A stretch of DNA of 50,095 bases, taken from positions 1 to 50,095 of the forward strand of contig NZ_JFHR01000038.1 in assembly GCF_000722875.1 (NCBI RefSeq), read 5' to 3'. Shown here piece by piece: positions 34,550 to 43,339 of this stretch. This stretch comes from Sphingobium chlorophenolicum. GTDB lineage: Bacteria > Pseudomonadota > Alphaproteobacteria > Sphingomonadales > Sphingomonadaceae. Positions within the stretch are counted from its first letter, which is position 1, and each line of letters starts with the position of its first letter. The notes beneath the pieces are model-generated. The model saw only the letters and a program-made list of their open reading frames with translations, did no database searches and was not told the DNA's origin. The position numbers and the translations under genes were made by a program.

Positions 34550-35461
34550 ATGATCGATTCGAAAAGGCTGACGCATCTGGAGCGTCTGGAGGCGGAGAGC
34601 ATCCACATCCTGCGCGAAGTGGTGGCGGAGGCTGAAAAGCCCGTGATGCTCTACAGCGTCGGCAAGGATTCAGCGGTGATGCTGCATCTGGCGCGCAAGG
34701 CCTTCTACCCCTCGCCCCCGCCCTTCCCGCTGCTGCACGTCGACACGACGTGGAAGTTCAAGGCGATGTACGACCTGCGCGACCGCATGGCGCGGGAAAG
34801 CGGCATGGAATTGCTGGTCTACCATAATCCCGAAGCGCAGGAACGCGGCATCAACCCGTTCGATCACGGCCCGCTGCACACCGACATGTGGAAGACGGAG
34901 GGGCTGAAGCAGGCGCTCAATCTCTACGGCTTCGACGCGGCCTTCGGCGGCGCGCGCCGCGACGAGGAAAAGAGCCGGGCGAAGGAACGCATCTTCTCCT
35001 TCCGCACCGCCTCCCACGGCTGGGACCCGAAGAACCAGCGCCCGGAATTGTGGAACCTCTACAATGCCCGCAAGAACAAGGGGGAGAGCATCCGCATCTT
35101 CCCGATCAGCAACTGGACCGAACTGGATATCTGGCAATATATCCACCTGAACGACGTCCCCATCGTCCCCCTCTATTTCGCGGAGGAACGCCCGACCGTG
35201 GAGCGCGACGGCATGCTGCTGATGGTCGACGACGAACGCTTCCCGCTGAAACCGGGCGAGGAACCGCTGATGCGCTCCATCCGCTTCCGCACGCTCGGCT
35301 GCTACCCGCTGACCGGCGCGGTGGAAAGCACGGCCAAGACCCTGCCCGAAGTCATTCAGGAAACCCTGCTCACCACCACCTCCGAACGCCAGGGCCGCGC
35401 CATCGACAAGGACGCAGGCGGCGCGGGCATGGAGAAGAAGAAGCAGGAAGGTTACTTCTGA
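34550..35461 (+). CDS. cysD: Sulfate adenylyltransferase small subunit
   Basis: A 303-residue ATP sulfurylase small subunit of the PP-loop ATPase fold, with [17 protein letters not shown] as the PP-loop. Conserved blocks [52 protein letters not shown] and the terminal KKKQEGYF are textbook CysD. With CysN it makes adenosine phosphosulfate from sulfate. A 121-bp gap filled by a repeat separates it from cysNC, unusual for this normally tight operon. The start has AAGGCGGTGA upstream. Confidence 0.97.
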   Translation: MIDSKRLTHLERLEAESIHILREVVAEAEKPVMLYSVGKDSAVMLHLARKAFYPSPPPFPLLHVDTTWKFKAMYDLRDRMARESGMELLVYHNPEAQERGINPFDHGPLHTDMWKTEGLKQALNLYGFDAAFGGARRDEEKSRAKERIFSFRTASHGWDPKNQRPELWNLYNARKNKGESIRIFPISNWTELDIWQYIHLNDVPIVPLYFAEERPTVERDGMLLMVDDERFPLKPGEEPLMRSIRFRTLGCYPLTGAVESTAKTLPEVIQETLLTTTSERQGRAIDKDAGGAGMEKKKQEGYF

Positions 35462-35477
35462 CTTCACATCTTTCCTC

Positions 35478-35572
35478 CGTTCGCCCTGAGCCTGTCGAAG
35501 GGCTCAACCGACCGGAGGGAGGCACTTCGCTTCGCTCAGTGCTGGGCTTCGACTTCGCTCAGCCCGAACGGG
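35478..35572. repeat. REP-like palindromic repeat between cysD and cysNC
   Basis: The outer arms CCGTTCGCCCTGAGC and GCTCAGCCCGAACGG are inverted repeats. Inside are CCTGTCGAAGGGCTC and CACTTCGCTTCGCTCAGTG, GGGCTTCGACTTCGC. The CGTTCGCCCTGAGCCTGTCG type of sequence is widespread in sphingomonad and xanthomonad intergenic DNA. It occupies nearly all of the cysD-cysNC gap. Confidence 0.75.
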
Positions 35573-35582
35573 ATTTTAGAAT

Positions 35583-37496
35583 ATGACCGACACGCTCGAC
35601 GACCCCATCTACAAGACCGACGCCCTCATCGCGGAGGATATCGACCAGTATCTGGAGGTGCACCAGCACAAGACGATGCTGCGCTTCATCACCTGCGGAT
35701 CGGTGGACGACGGCAAGTCGACGCTGATCGGCCGCCTGCTCTACGACAGCAAGATGATCTTCGAGGATCAGCTCGAAGCGCTGCAATCGGACAGCAAGCG
35801 CGTCGGCACGCAGGGGCAGGAGATCGACTTCGCCCTCCTCGTCGACGGCCTGGCCGCGGAGCGCGAACAGGGCATCACCATCGACGTCGCCTACCGCTTC
35901 TTCGCGACGGAAAAGCGCAAGTTCATCGTCGCCGACACGCCCGGCCACGAACAATATACCCGCAACATGGTGACCGGCGCGTCGACCGCCGACCTTGCCG
36001 TCATCCTGATCGACGCGCGCAAGGGCGTTCTGGTGCAGACCCGCCGCCACAGCTATCTGGCGCATCTGATCGGCATCAAGAATATCGTGCTGGCCGTGAA
36101 CAAGATGGATCTGGTCGACTATGACCCGGCGGTCTACGACGCGATCCTGAAGGACTATACGGAATTTGCGCGCTCGATCGGCATCACCGCCTTCACGCCG
36201 ATCCCCATCTCCGGTTTCAAGGGCGACAATATCACCGGCCCGTCGGCCAACACCCCCTGGTATACCGGCCCGGCGCTGATCGAACATCTGGAAACGGTGG
36301 AGGTCGATCAGGTCTCCGATCAGGAAAAGCCGTTCCGCATGGCGGTGCAGTGGGTCAACCGCCCCAATCTCGACTTTCGCGGCTTTTCCGGCCAGATCGC
36401 GACCGGCACGGTCAAGGTCGGCGACGCCATCCGCGTCCTCCCCTCCGGTAAGACATCGACCGTCTCGCGCATCGTCACGCTGGGCGGCGACCTCGACACG
36501 GCGGTCGCGGGCCAGTCCGTCACCCTCTGCTTCGCGGACGAGGTCGACTGTTCGCGCGGCGACGTGATCGCGGCGTCCGACAATCCCCCGCAGGCCGCCG
36601 ACCAGTTCGAAGCGACCATCGTCTGGATGGCGGATGAGGAAATGCTGCCCGGCCGCCCCTATTGGCTGAAGATCGGCACCCAGACCGTCACCGCCACGAT
36701 CCAGCAGCCCAAATATCAGGTCAACGTCAACACGATGGAGCATCTGGCGGCGAAAACGCTGGAGCTGAACGCCATCGGCGTCGCCAACCTGTCGACCGAC
36801 AAGCAGGTGGTGTTCGAACCCTATGAGGCGAACCGGACGCTGGGCGGCTTCATCCTGATCGACAAGATCACCAACGCCACGGTCGCGGCGGGGATGCTGC
36901 ACTTCTCCCTCCGCCGGGCGCAGAATGTCCATTGGCAGGCGACCGACGTCAGCCGCGACTTCCACGCGGGCCTCAAGAACCAGAAGCCCGCCGTGCTGTG
37001 GTTCACCGGGCTTTCGGGGGCGGGCAAGTCGACCATCGCCAATCTGGTGGAAAAGAAACTCGCCCGCATGAACCGCCACACCTTCCTGCTGGACGGCGAC
37101 AATGTGCGGCATGGCCTGAACAAGGATCTGGGCTTCACCGACGCCGACCGGGTGGAAAATATCCGCCGCGTGGGCGAAGTGGCGAAGCTGATGACCGACG
37201 CGGGCCTGATCGTCATCACCGCCTTCATCTCCCCCTTCCGCGCGGAGCGGGAGATGGTGCGCCAGATGATGCAGCCCGGCGAGTTCATCGAAGTGCATAT
37301 CGACACGCCGCTCGCCGATGCGGAAGCCCGCGACGTCAAGGGCCTCTACAAGAAGGCGCGTTCCGGCGAACTCAAGAATTTCACCGGCATCGACAGCCCC
37401 TATGAAGCGCCCGAAGACCCCGAAATCCGCATCGACACCACCGCCATGACCGCCGAACAGGCGGCAGAGGCCATCGTTGCCCGGATCATTCCATGA
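35583..37496 (+). CDS. cysN: Fused sulfate adenylyltransferase large subunit / APS kinase
   Basis: A 637-residue CysNC fusion. The N-terminal EF-Tu-like GTPase (1-~440) has G1 [29 protein letters not shown]3 [12 protein letters not shown] and G4 NKMDLVDY. The C-terminal APS kinase domain (about 460-637) begins with the P-loop [12 protein letters not shown] and has [15 protein letters not shown] and [10 protein letters not shown]. It couples GTP hydrolysis to APS formation and then phosphorylates APS to PAPS. The stop overlaps the first cysQ ATG, so the two are coupled. No PAPS or sulfite reductase genes are in the window. Confidence 0.97.
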   Translation: MTDTLDDPIYKTDALIAEDIDQYLEVHQHKTMLRFITCGSVDDGKSTLIGRLLYDSKMIFEDQLEALQSDSKRVGTQGQEIDFALLVDGLAAEREQGITIDVAYRFFATEKRKFIVADTPGHEQYTRNMVTGASTADLAVILIDARKGVLVQTRRHSYLAHLIGIKNIVLAVNKMDLVDYDPAVYDAILKDYTEFARSIGITAFTPIPISGFKGDNITGPSANTPWYTGPALIEHLETVEVDQVSDQEKPFRMAVQWVNRPNLDFRGFSGQIATGTVKVGDAIRVLPSGKTSTVSRIVTLGGDLDTAVAGQSVTLCFADEVDCSRGDVIAASDNPPQAADQFEATIVWMADEEMLPGRPYWLKIGTQTVTATIQQPKYQVNVNTMEHLAAKTLELNAIGVANLSTDKQVVFEPYEANRTLGGFILIDKITNATVAAGMLHFSLRRAQNVHWQATDVSRDFHAGLKNQKPAVLWFTGLSGAGKSTIANLVEKKLARMNRHTFLLDGDNVRHGLNKDLGFTDADRVENIRRVGEVAKLMTDAGLIVITAFISPFRAEREMVRQMMQPGEFIEVHIDTPLADAEARDVKGLYKKARSGELKNFTGIDSPYEAPEDPEIRIDTTAMTAEQAAEAIVARIIP

Positions 37497-38293
37497 CGGG
37501 ACAGGCCATGACCGGACAGGCCATGACCGGACCGGGCGCAACCATGACCGACGCCGAACTGGCCGCGCATCTGGCCGACGTGGCCGGGCGCATATTGGTC
37601 AATGTGCGGGAAAGCGGCCTGTTCAGCCCCGCCGCGCTGGGCAAGGCGGGCGACCAGACCGCCAACCAGTTCCTCTGCCGCGCCCTGCGGGAGACGCGGC
37701 CCGAAGACGGCCTGCTGTCGGAGGAGGAGAAGGACGATGAGGCCCGGCTGACCAAAGGCCGGGTCTGGATCGTCGACCCGGTCGACGGCACCCGCGAATA
37801 TGGCGAGGCGCGGGCCGACTGGGCCGTGCATGTGGGCCTCGCCATAGACGGCCAGCCCGCCATCGGCGCGGTCGCCCTGCCCGGCCTGGATGGCGGCACG
37901 CTGCTGCGGTCGGACCAGCCGGTCGCCATCCCGCCCGCGCCGGAAAAGCTGCGCATGGTCGTATCGCGCACCCGCCCCGCCAAGGAAGCGATCGCGGTGG
38001 CCGAACGCCTGGACGCCGAACTGGTGCCGATGGGATCGGCGGGGGCCAAGGCGATGGCAGTGATATTGGGCCAGGCCGACATCTACCTGCACAGCGGCGG
38101 CCAATATGAATGGGACAGCCTGGCCCCGGTCGCCGTCGCGCAGGCCCACGGCCTCCACTGCTCCCGCATCGACGGCTCCCCGCTCATCTACAACCAGCGC
38201 GACGTCTATCTGCCCGACCTGCTGATCTGCCGGAAGGACCATGCGGAACAGGTGCTGCAACTAATCGCGGAACTGACCGAGAAGGACGGCTGA
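37493..38293 (+). CDS. cysQ: 3'(2'),5'-bisphosphate nucleotidase CysQ
   Basis: A 266-residue inositol-monophosphatase-fold enzyme that removes the 3'-phosphate of PAP(S), relieving product inhibition of sulfate assimilation. Metal-binding motifs: [20 protein letters not shown] and YEWDSLAP. The N-terminus is odd: a 15-bp unit (ATGACCGGACAGGCC) is repeated, giving [17 protein letters not shown] before MTDAEL, and so start codons at 37493, 37508, 37523 and 37544. The first overlaps the cysNC stop as ATGA. Homology should begin around [15 protein letters not shown], so the true start may be any of the four. Confidence 0.93.
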   Translation: MTGQAMTGQAMTGPGATMTDAELAAHLADVAGRILVNVRESGLFSPAALGKAGDQTANQFLCRALRETRPEDGLLSEEEKDDEARLTKGRVWIVDPVDGTREYGEARADWAVHVGLAIDGQPAIGAVALPGLDGGTLLRSDQPVAIPPAPEKLRMVVSRTRPAKEAIAVAERLDAELVPMGSAGAKAMAVILGQADIYLHSGGQYEWDSLAPVAVAQAHGLHCSRIDGSPLIYNQRDVYLPDLLICRKDHAEQVLQLIAELTEKDG

Positions 38294-38340
38294 ACGGACT
38301 CGCCTGACTGACCGACCTGGGGCGGAGGAGGGACCCATCC

Positions 38341-38372
38341 CATTCCTCCCCATCGAAAGATGGGGAGGAATG
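38341..38372. repeat. Solitary hairpin of the composite repeat family, downstream of cysQ
   Basis: A perfect inverted repeat of CATTCCTCCCCATC around a GAAA tetraloop. It is identical to the left end hairpin of copies 1 and 2, and GGGACCCATCC upstream resembles their outer flank. No central stem follows. It could act as a stem-loop at the end of the cys transcript. Confidence 0.75.
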
Positions 38373-38462
38373 AATCGCGCCATTCCGCATCCGTCCACTC
38401 CACCTAACCCTTTCGCTCGATTGAGCCGGCGCGCATTTCATGCGACACTCCTGCCCGCATTC

Positions 38463-38636
38463 ATGCGGAGACTCGCCGTGCACGATCATCTGAAGGACGC
38501 CGCCGACGCGGCTGGCCTGACGGATGCGCAACTCGCCGCCATCCGCCGCCGGATCGCCGATCCGAAGCGCCCGACCGGCTTCGAACAGGCCGTGCTGGAC
38601 GAAATGGAAAGACGGCGCCTCAGCCCCCGTTCCTGA
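38463..38636 (+). CDS. Small conserved-looking hypothetical protein
   Basis: 57 residues: MRRLAVHDHLKDAADAAGL then TDAQLAAIRRRIADP and a charged helical end (VLDEMERRRLSPRS). Highly helical and basic, no membrane segment. GTG at 38478 with GGAG eight bases upstream (giving VHDHLKD) is an alternative start. I do not recognise the family. The codon pattern looks like the neighbours', but the gene is short and unsupported by operon context. Confidence 0.45.
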   Translation: MRRLAVHDHLKDAADAAGLTDAQLAAIRRRIADPKRPTGFEQAVLDEMERRRLSPRS

Positions 38637-38832
38637 TCCCTACGCGGGCCGAACCGTGCAGGAACGCCGACGCATCGCCGCCACGCCCTTCCTAACGGCC
38701 TGAAAATCCATTATTATTCAATGCCATAGGCACCCATCATCAAGGAACCGAAACGGCCGGGGGCATCGGCCGCTTTCGAAGAAGGAGGTTCAACAAAGCG
38801 GCGCAGAGCCGCTCAACAACAGGGGTCGCACC

Positions 38833-40404
38833 ATGCGCATTTTCTTTTTTCGCCCGCTTGCGGGCGCCTTGTTCGCATGCACGCTGATATTCTGCCTCAG
38901 CGAGTGGGGCTTGTCCCTCACCGCCGACACCGAAAGGATCGCCGCACCCGCCCCCGCCGCGAAAGGCAGGCCGGGCGCCGCCGCCATCCTCACCAACGGC
39001 TTCTTCGGCCAGACGAAAGGCCCCTCGCCCGAAATCGACCTGTCCTCTCCCCTGCCCAGCCCCTGGACCACCGCCCTGGGCAGCAGCAACCCCGCCGCGC
39101 TCTTCCCCTCTTCCACGGCGCGGCACGCCCCGGCAGGCCCATCGCCATGGGCGCCCAGTCCGAAAATAGCCGCCGCCAGCCTGTCGCTTGCCTTCGCCAC
39201 CACGGCGCAGGCCACCGATTTCGCCAATTTCGACTTTGCGGGCGGCACCCGCTATCCGGAACTGGCGACGGCCTCGGTCGGCCCGGCCTTCTACCGCCCC
39301 GGATCGACGGTAGCCTATGTCCCCATCTCGCTCGACCGGCCGACGCCCAACACGGTGATCGCCCGCGTCATGACGGAGGACGGCCCCCGCCTGGTCCGCG
39401 GCGTCGCGGGCATTAATTATCAAAGCATCTACAAGGCGGTGATCTTCCGCCCCGGCGACCCGCTGACCAAGACGGTCTCGGTCCCCATATTGCTGGGCGT
39501 GCCGCAGGCCGATTTCATCGTCCGCTTCGTCGAAGCCCCCTGGGGCGGCAAGATGGGCACCGACCGCGCCTTCGTGCAATGCGATTTCCAGCAGGAACCG
39601 ACGGCGGAACAGACGGCGGGCCGCGACCCCCGCAGCTTCCAGCCCAGCGGCACGCTCCAGTGGAAGATGAGCCGGGAGACGCTCAAATGGTCGGACGCCG
39701 GCCATGACAAGGCCTGGTCGACCAAACTGCCCAACGGCCGCTCCCAACCGGGCAATCAGGAAACCGGCATCTATCTCGACGGCTGGGTCTATCGCGACTA
39801 TGGCATAGAAGCGCCGCTCCGCTACACGGACGAGGGGCTGATCATGCACACGCAAAAGCTGCGGGAGCCCATATCCTGGGACGGCGTCCCCTATGATTAT
39901 GGCGCGATCGTGCTCAGCGGCCACAACACCCGCCCAGTCCAGATCGGCTACGGCCAATATGAATTCACCGCGAAAATGCCCACCCGGCGCGGTTCCTGGC
40001 CCGCCTTCTGGCTGATCTCCACCGCCGGATGGCCGCCGGAAATCGACATTTACGAAGGGTTCGGCTTCGAAAGCTGGTGGGATTTCGACCGCTATACCGC
40101 CAACACGCTGCACGGCGGCGCGAACATCACCCGCACCTTCCAGCAGGGCGTCTTCATGAACACGGACGAGATTTACGGCATAAGCGGCTTCACCACCGGC
40201 TTCCACAGCTTCGCCGTCGACATCCAGCCCGACTATATCACCTGGTTCATCGACGGGCAGGAAACCTATCAGGCGGTGAACCCCTTCGCGGGCTTCCGCT
40301 GGTACCCGATCATGAACGTCGCGGTGAAGACCAACAGCGATTACACGGATGGCACCGGCGACATGATCGTCGAGGATGTGAAAATCTACTCCAACGGCGG
40401 CTGA
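38833..40404 (+). CDS. Family 16 glycoside hydrolase with N-terminal anchor
   Basis: 523 residues. The C-terminal half (about 280-523) is a GH16 beta-jelly roll with catalytic motif EIDIYE: nucleophile E403, D405 and acid/base E408, in GWPPEIDIYEGFGF. Nearby are the YGQYEFTAKMPTRRGSWPAFWL block and FAVDIQPDYITWFIDGQE. It should cleave beta-1,3 or beta-1,3/1,4 glucans, agar-type polymers or an exopolysaccharide. Residues 135-255 resemble a Calx-beta-like domain (VIFRPGDPLTKTVSVPIL). The N-terminus has a membrane anchor (about 5-26), a Pro/Ser-rich linker, then a second hydrophobic stretch at 111-127 ending TTAQA-TDF that looks like a signal peptide, with no in-frame start codon before it. Upstream, AAGGAGGTT and a small hairpin precede the ATG by 42 bp; AGGGG is nearer. 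Confidence 0.88.
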   Translation: MRIFFFRPLAGALFACTLIFCLSEWGLSLTADTERIAAPAPAAKGRPGAAAILTNGFFGQTKGPSPEIDLSSPLPSPWTTALGSSNPAALFPSSTARHAPAGPSPWAPSPKIAAASLSLAFATTAQATDFANFDFAGGTRYPELATASVGPAFYRPGSTVAYVPISLDRPTPNTVIARVMTEDGPRLVRGVAGINYQSIYKAVIFRPGDPLTKTVSVPILLGVPQADFIVRFVEAPWGGKMGTDRAFVQCDFQQEPTAEQTAGRDPRSFQPSGTLQWKMSRETLKWSDAGHDKAWSTKLPNGRSQPGNQETGIYLDGWVYRDYGIEAPLRYTDEGLIMHTQKLREPISWDGVPYDYGAIVLSGHNTRPVQIGYGQYEFTAKMPTRRGSWPAFWLISTAGWPPEIDIYEGFGFESWWDFDRYTANTLHGGANITRTFQQGVFMNTDEIYGISGFTTGFHSFAVDIQPDYITWFIDGQETYQAVNPFAGFRWYPIMNVAVKTNSDYTDGTGDMIVEDVKIYSNGG

Positions 40405-40411
40405 GTCCTCC

Positions 40412-40555
40412 CCTATTCCTCCCTACGCGAAGCGTGGGGAGGGGGACCGTCGGCGCAGCCGATGGTGGAGGGGAAATGCGGAGGTCGTGCCCCCTTCCCC
40501 TCCACCAGCCTTCGGCCGGTCCCCCTCCCCATGCAAGCATGGGGAGGAATAGGAT
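40412..40555. repeat. Composite palindromic repeat, copy 7
   Basis: End hairpin with loop GCGAAGCG, GGGGGACCG, a changed inner stem CGGCGCAGCCG, arms GGTGGAGGGGAA and TTCCCCTCCACC, CCGGTCCCCC, end hairpin CTCCCCATGCAAGCATGGGGAG. It lies between the convergent GH16 and dgt genes. Confidence 0.85.
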
Positions 40556-40571
40556 AGCTCAGCCCTACCTT

Positions 40572-41912
40572 TCAAAACCGATCGAAAATCGACCCCATCC
40601 GCGGACTGAACAACCGGTCATAGGCCTTCAGCAAAGCCCCATCCGTCATCCCCGCAATATAATCGCAAATCACCCGCGACACTGCCTCCCCCGCCCGCAC
40701 CAGCGCCCATTGCTCGGCAGGCAGCAAAGTCTCCGGCTCCGAAGCCAGCGCCTCGAACACCGACACCACCATCTGCTGCCCCTTGAACTCCAACTGCCGC
40801 ACCCCCGCGCTCTGGATCACGGCCCGATAGACTGCATGCTTCAACGCCGCCAGAAACCGCGCCGGTCCCTCCTCCATCCCCGCCCGATAGCGGATCAGCG
40901 GCTCCTCGAACGGCTCCACAGTCTCGATCCGGCAATGGGTAATCAGATGATGCACCATCCGCCCGATGCAGCGCTTGCGCTCGCCCCCCTCCCCGAACAG
41001 CGTCTCGACCAGCCGCTCATAGACGTTATTCTCGGACTCGCCGGGATATTTCCGCTTGAGATGCACCAGGAAGGACGCGCATTCCTCCTCCGGCACCAGC
41101 GCCCGGAACGCCTCCTCCCCCATCAGCCCCAGCGCCAGCGCATCCTCCAGGTCATGGACGCCGAAACCGATATCGTCGGCCACGTCCATGATGCTGCAAT
41201 CGAAGCTTTTGTGGATCGCCCGATGATGCTCGCCGCTCCGCGTCTCCAGCGCGGTGAACGCCTCCCGGTCGGCGCTGGACAGCGGGGCCAGCACCCATTG
41301 CGCCACCGCCCGCTCCGTATCCAGATAGCATTTGGGCGGCTTCGACGCGGCCCGGTCGATGATGCGGATGGCGCTCGGCCCGTCATTCAGCCGGGGGGCG
41401 CAGGCGGGATTATAGGCTTGCGAAAAGGGCACCGGATATTTCAGCACCCCCAGCAGGGTCCGCCGCATCAGATTGGCCCCCGCCCCGGCCGAGAATTTCT
41501 CCAGCCGCGCCAATATGCGCAGCGTCTGGCCATTGCCCTCAAACCCGCCCGCCTGCCGCATGCAGTAATTTAGCGCCACTTCCCCGCCATGGCCGAAGGG
41601 CGGATGGCCCAGATCGTGGGTGATGCCGATGGCCTGAATCAGGCTATGGTCGGGCAGATGCGGGATGGCGGGATGGTCGGGAAAATCCTGCCGCAACTGG
41701 CGCGCGACCCCGCCCGCAATCTGCGCCACCTCCAGCGAATGGGTCAGCCGCGTGCGGTAGAAATCGCTGTCGCCCAGATTGAGGATCTGCGTCTTGCCCT
41801 GCAACCGGCGGAAGGACGCAGAATGAATGACCCGCGCATAGTCGACATCCGCCTCGTTCCGGGCGTCCTCGCTCTGCGCCTGCCAATTTTCCTGCCGGTC
41901 GTACCAGTTCAT
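40572..41912 (-). CDS. dgt: Deoxyguanosinetriphosphate triphosphohydrolase (dGTPase family)
   Basis: A 446-residue HD-domain dNTPase. Metal ligands: the first His in RTRLTHSLEVAQIAGGVAR, the HD pair in GITHDLGHPPFGHGGE, and the late Asp in DVADDIGFGVHDLED. The N-terminus RNEADVDYARVIHSASFRRLQGKTQI is the family signature. It hydrolyses dGTP or other dNTPs to nucleoside and triphosphate, affecting dNTP pools. Divergent from parA with 171 bp between; no functional link with replicon maintenance is established, though dNTP control next to a replication module is suggestive. Confidence 0.94.
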   Translation of the reverse strand: MNWYDRQENWQAQSEDARNEADVDYARVIHSASFRRLQGKTQILNLGDSDFYRTRLTHSLEVAQIAGGVARQLRQDFPDHPAIPHLPDHSLIQAIGITHDLGHPPFGHGGEVALNYCMRQAGGFEGNGQTLRILARLEKFSAGAGANLMRRTLLGVLKYPVPFSQAYNPACAPRLNDGPSAIRIIDRAASKPPKCYLDTERAVAQWVLAPLSSADREAFTALETRSGEHHRAIHKSFDCSIMDVADDIGFGVHDLEDALALGLMGEEAFRALVPEEECASFLVHLKRKYPGESENNVYERLVETLFGEGGERKRCIGRMVHHLITHCRIETVEPFEEPLIRYRAGMEEGPARFLAALKHAVYRAVIQSAGVRQLEFKGQQMVVSVFEALASEPETLLPAEQWALVRAGEAVSRVICDYIAGMTDGALLKAYDRLFSPRMGSIFDRF

Positions 41913-42083
41913 CGGGAATCCTTCATACGAATCCCTGCATAACCCGAACGCTTCCCCGGCAAAACGGATTCATGGCGGAGCCTTCCCCGCCATCCGCATC
42001 CCAAAGCCCCATCATTTGCCAATTTGAACAATTTATGCCATCTCTATCCCAAACAAGCTTCAACTTCGGGCATGAGGGCAGGA

Positions 42084-43280
42084 ATGAACGCAGTGGTAAC
42101 CCAGATCGGCGATCTGGCGGAGGCTGGCGAAAAGATGGTCGAACGCCTGCGCCGCAAGGCTTTTCTGCCCGATAGCCGCAAGGAACTCAATGTCCGCTTC
42201 GGCATTGCGGAGGCCGCGCAACTGCTCGGCTGCTCCACGAATCGGATTCGCATGGCGGAGGAGGATGGACGCCTTCCCCCTGCCCCGCCGACCGAAAACG
42301 GACGCCGCCCCGGCTATAAGGTCGAAGAGCTGCTGAACATGCGCCAAGTGCTGGGCGCGTCGCCCGAACGCGCCCCGCTGGACATTCCCGCCATCATCGC
42401 GGTCCAGAATTTCAAGGGCGGCGTCGGCAAGTCGACCGTCACCACCCATCTCGCCCATTATTTCGCGGTGCAGGGCTATCGCGTGCTGGTGGTCGACTGC
42501 GACAGTCAGGCGACGACCACCACCCTGTTCGGCTTCAACCCGCATTTCAACATCCAGCGGGAAGAGACGCTCTACCCCTATCTCTCCATCGATCCGACGC
42601 AGGTTGACCTGCTTTACGCGGTCAAGCACACCGCCTGGCCCAATGTCGACCTGATCCCGTCAAACCTCGAACTGTTCGACGTGGAATATGAGCTGGCGGC
42701 GGCGGGTAGCGACGGCGGCTCCGTCCTCGCGGCGCGCTTCCGCAAGCTGAAACAGGGGTTGATGGACCTTGCCCGCCATTATGACGTGGTGCTGCTCGAT
42801 CCGCCGCCAGCCTTGGGCACGATCAGCCTTGCGGTGATGCAGGCGGCCAACGCGCTGCTGGTGCCGCTGGCCGCGACCACGCCCGACTTCTGCTCGACCG
42901 TCCAGTTCCTCTCGATGATGGATCAGGTGATCGGCCAGTTGCAGCAGGCGGGCATAGAGGTGGACTATCAGTTCGTCCGCCTGCTCTGCTCCAAATTCGA
43001 CAGCAACGACCCCAGCCATTCGATGGTCCGCGCCATCATGGAACAAAGCTTCGGCCCTGCCCTCCTCCCCATCCCGATCCTCGACAGCGCGGAGATCAGC
43101 CATGCGGCGCTGCGCATGATGACGGTCTACGAACTGGAAAAGCCGATCGGCACGCCCCGGACCCACAAGCGTTGCCGCGCCAATCTGGACGAAGCCATGG
43201 GCCAGATCGAGGCGCTGGTCCGTCAGGGCTGGGGCCGCGTGGCCCCGGCGCGGGAGGAGGATATCGTCAATGCGGCATAA
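42084..43280 (+). CDS. parA: ParA/RepA-type partition ATPase with N-terminal HTH
   Basis: A 398-residue type Ia ParA. The N-terminal helix-turn-helix (about 38-85, FGIAEAAQLLGCSTNRIRMAEE) is the repressor module seen in P1 ParA and RepABC RepA. The deviant Walker A KGGVGKST is at 111-118, A' DCDSQATTT and Walker B VVLLDPPPAL follow. It segregates the replicon by gradient on the nucleoid and probably represses its own promoter. Start MNAVVTQ at 42084 chosen from the GAGGG ribosome site; an ATG at 42072 and a frame to 42024 are alternatives. The upstream 171-bp gap contains AATTTGAACAATTT, a possible operator. Confidence 0.94.
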   Translation: MNAVVTQIGDLAEAGEKMVERLRRKAFLPDSRKELNVRFGIAEAAQLLGCSTNRIRMAEEDGRLPPAPPTENGRRPGYKVEELLNMRQVLGASPERAPLDIPAIIAVQNFKGGVGKSTVTTHLAHYFAVQGYRVLVVDCDSQATTTTLFGFNPHFNIQREETLYPYLSIDPTQVDLLYAVKHTAWPNVDLIPSNLELFDVEYELAAAGSDGGSVLAARFRKLKQGLMDLARHYDVVLLDPPPALGTISLAVMQAANALLVPLAATTPDFCSTVQFLSMMDQVIGQLQQAGIEVDYQFVRLLCSKFDSNDPSHSMVRAIMEQSFGPALLPIPILDSAEISHAALRMMTVYELEKPIGTPRTHKRCRANLDEAMGQIEALVRQGWGRVAPAREEDIVNAA

Positions 43281-43296
43281 AATCCTGTCCTACACG

Positions 43297-43335
43297 CATA
43301 TGTTCACCATATGTTCCCGATTCGTCAAGGGGAAC
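43297..43335. promoter_or_regulatory. Direct repeats and dyad in the parA-parB gap
   Basis: CATATGTTC occurs twice (43297-43305 and 43308-43316), followed by GTTCCC-N11-GGGAAC (43313-43335). The right arm overlaps the parB ribosome site AAGGGGA. The half-site resembles the parS-like palindromes downstream of parB, so ParB might bind here and modulate its own translation start region. Confidence 0.5.
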
Positions 43336-43339
43336 CATC

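Noticed and set aside
6241..40555. CRISPR-like array
   Set aside because: The repeats are dispersed, palindromic and not regularly spaced with spacers; no cas genes.
41913..42083. Regulatory dyad in the dgt-parA gap
   Set aside because: AATTTGAACAATTT is suggestive but short and imperfect; I could not define an operator with confidence, so it is only mentioned under parA.
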